A stretch of 32,760 nucleotides of DNA from Flavobacteriaceae bacterium (lineage in GTDB: Bacteria > Bacteroidota > Bacteroidia > Flavobacteriales > Flavobacteriaceae). Below, in pieces: positions 32,092-32,760 of the stretch. The stretch spans positions 1 through 32,760 of the forward strand of contig PXFS01000035.1 of the NCBI GenBank assembly GCA_003564185.1, in the 5' to 3' direction. Below the pieces are notes generated by a model. The model saw only the letters and a program-made list of their open reading frames with translations, made no database searches and was not told the origin of the DNA. A program made the position numbers and the translations under genes. Each line of letters starts with the position of its first letter. Within the stretch, counting starts at the first letter, position 1.

Positions 32092-32760
32092 CTTTTTGGT
32101 TCAAATAGCTAGGTTGATTGTTGGAGGACTTTTTATTTTTAGTGGCTTTGTAAAGCTAAACGATCCATTAGGATTTTCATATAAGTTAGAAGAATACTTT
32201 GGAGCAGATGTCCTCAACCTAGAATTTCTTATCCCTTTAGCATTACCAATGGCAGTTTTTATTGTAATTTATGAGCTGCTATTAGGGGTAACACTTCTAA
32301 TAGGATTTTTGCCTAAATTTACCAAGTGGAGTTTGCTCCTCATGATTGTATTTTTTACATTTCTAACGTTCTACTCTGCTTATTTCAATAAAGTAACAGA
32401 CTGCGGATGTTTTGGGGATGCTATACCATTAACCCCATGGCAATCATTTTATAAAGATATTATTTTACTAATTCTAATTACCTATCTTTTCTTTAATGAG
32501 CAATTGATTAAACCACTCTTTAAAACTAAAATTCTGCGCTTAATATTTGCTATATCACTAACACTATGTGGAGTATTTGCTTATTTTGTGCTTAACCATC
32601 TTCCTTTAATTGACTTTAGGCCATACAAAATAGGGGTAAATATTAAAAAATCTATGGAAGTACCAGAAGATGCACCTCAAGCAATTTATGAATACCAATG
32701 GAAATTTTTAATTGACGGAGAAGAGGAAATTATAACCACTTCTGGAAGTTATCCTGAAAC
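32084..32760 (+). CDS. DoxX/BT_3928-like membrane protein, 3' end outside window
   Basis: ATG 32084 overlaps the DUF1599 stop by 8 bases (ATGAATAA), indicating coupled translation. The visible 225 residues have an N-terminal segment typical of DoxX-like proteins (IARLIVGGLFIFSGFVKLNDP), further membrane helices (about 48-75, 82-100, 124-138, 150-170) and a C-G-C motif at about 107-109 (DCGCFGD), as in MauE/DoxX redox-linked membrane proteins. A soluble periplasmic part begins at about 180. The family is widespread in Bacteroidota and of unknown function; homologues continue into a further soluble domain beyond the window. The frame is open to the right edge. Confidence 0.82.
   Translation, partial: MNNFLVQIARLIVGGLFIFSGFVKLNDPLGFSYKLEEYFGADVLNLEFLIPLALPMAVFIVIYELLLGVTLLIGFLPKFTKWSLLLMIVFFTFLTFYSAYFNKVTDCGCFGDAIPLTPWQSFYKDIILLILITYLFFNEQLIKPLFKTKILRLIFAISLTLCGVFAYFVLNHLPLIDFRPYKIGVNIKKSMEVPEDAPQAIYEYQWKFLIDGEEEIITTSGSYPE

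Noticed and set aside
1-32760. tRNA, rRNA, CRISPR arrays, prophage or integrase genes
   Set aside because: I looked through the gaps and found no cloverleaf, rRNA-like, repeat-spacer or phage signatures.

Overview
The window is AT-rich DNA from a member of the Flavobacteriaceae (phylum Bacteroidota), probably marine or salt-tolerant. Four observations support this. Several secreted proteins end in type IX secretion (T9SS) sorting domains of type A or type B. Promoters follow the Bacteroidota pattern (TTTG, about 20 bases, TAnnTTTG). Start codons lack Shine-Dalgarno sequences and several are TTG. The family-specific genes (DUF3810, DUF1599, a BT_3928-like protein, a split 5'-nucleotidase) are typical of this group. 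The exported proteins are very rich in Asp and Glu. The genus cannot be determined from the window.

Layout. 1-5017 (minus): a giant secreted choice-of-anchor L protein that runs off the left edge. 5195-7999 (minus): an operon of a 5'-nucleotidase C-terminal lipoprotein, a Tat-exported metallophosphatase and a DUF3810 membrane protein. 8479-11634 (minus): a shorter paralogue of the first gene, with a complete T9SS type A tail. 12024-15413 (minus): a BspA-like/DUF285 surface protein broken by one in-frame TGA. 15720-16367 (plus): an exported HExxH protein. 16375-18788 (minus): dnaX and miaE, overlapping by one base. 18873-21763 (minus): a family 2 glycosyltransferase, an M28 peptidase lipoprotein and an SDR oxidoreductase. 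21904-26500 (plus): an ABC transporter pair followed by a T9SS type B beta-propeller protein. 26536-27117 (minus): an ITP/XTP pyrophosphatase. 27281-32760 (plus): a UvrD/PcrA helicase, a long-chain acyl-CoA synthetase, a DUF1599 protein and a partial DoxX/BT_3928-like membrane protein.

The most unusual content is a family of three near-identical short transcription units on the plus strand (8298-8403, 11689-11794, 15511-15615). They lie in the gaps between the surface-protein genes. Each has its own promoter, a 31-base block identical in all three copies, and a strong terminator hairpin in which one base pair covaries. They look like a small RNA of about 72 nt. Two copies can also encode a 17-residue peptide ending in LTAW.

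A second theme is A10 runs inside genes. One in dnaX lies just after the clamp-loader domains and is followed by early stops in both alternative frames, the layout expected for slippage that makes a short gamma form. The other, in the DUF1599 gene, puts the gene out of frame, and loss of one A restores a typical full-length protein. Together with the nonsense codon in the BspA-like gene, these could be real biology or assembly errors; raw reads would decide.
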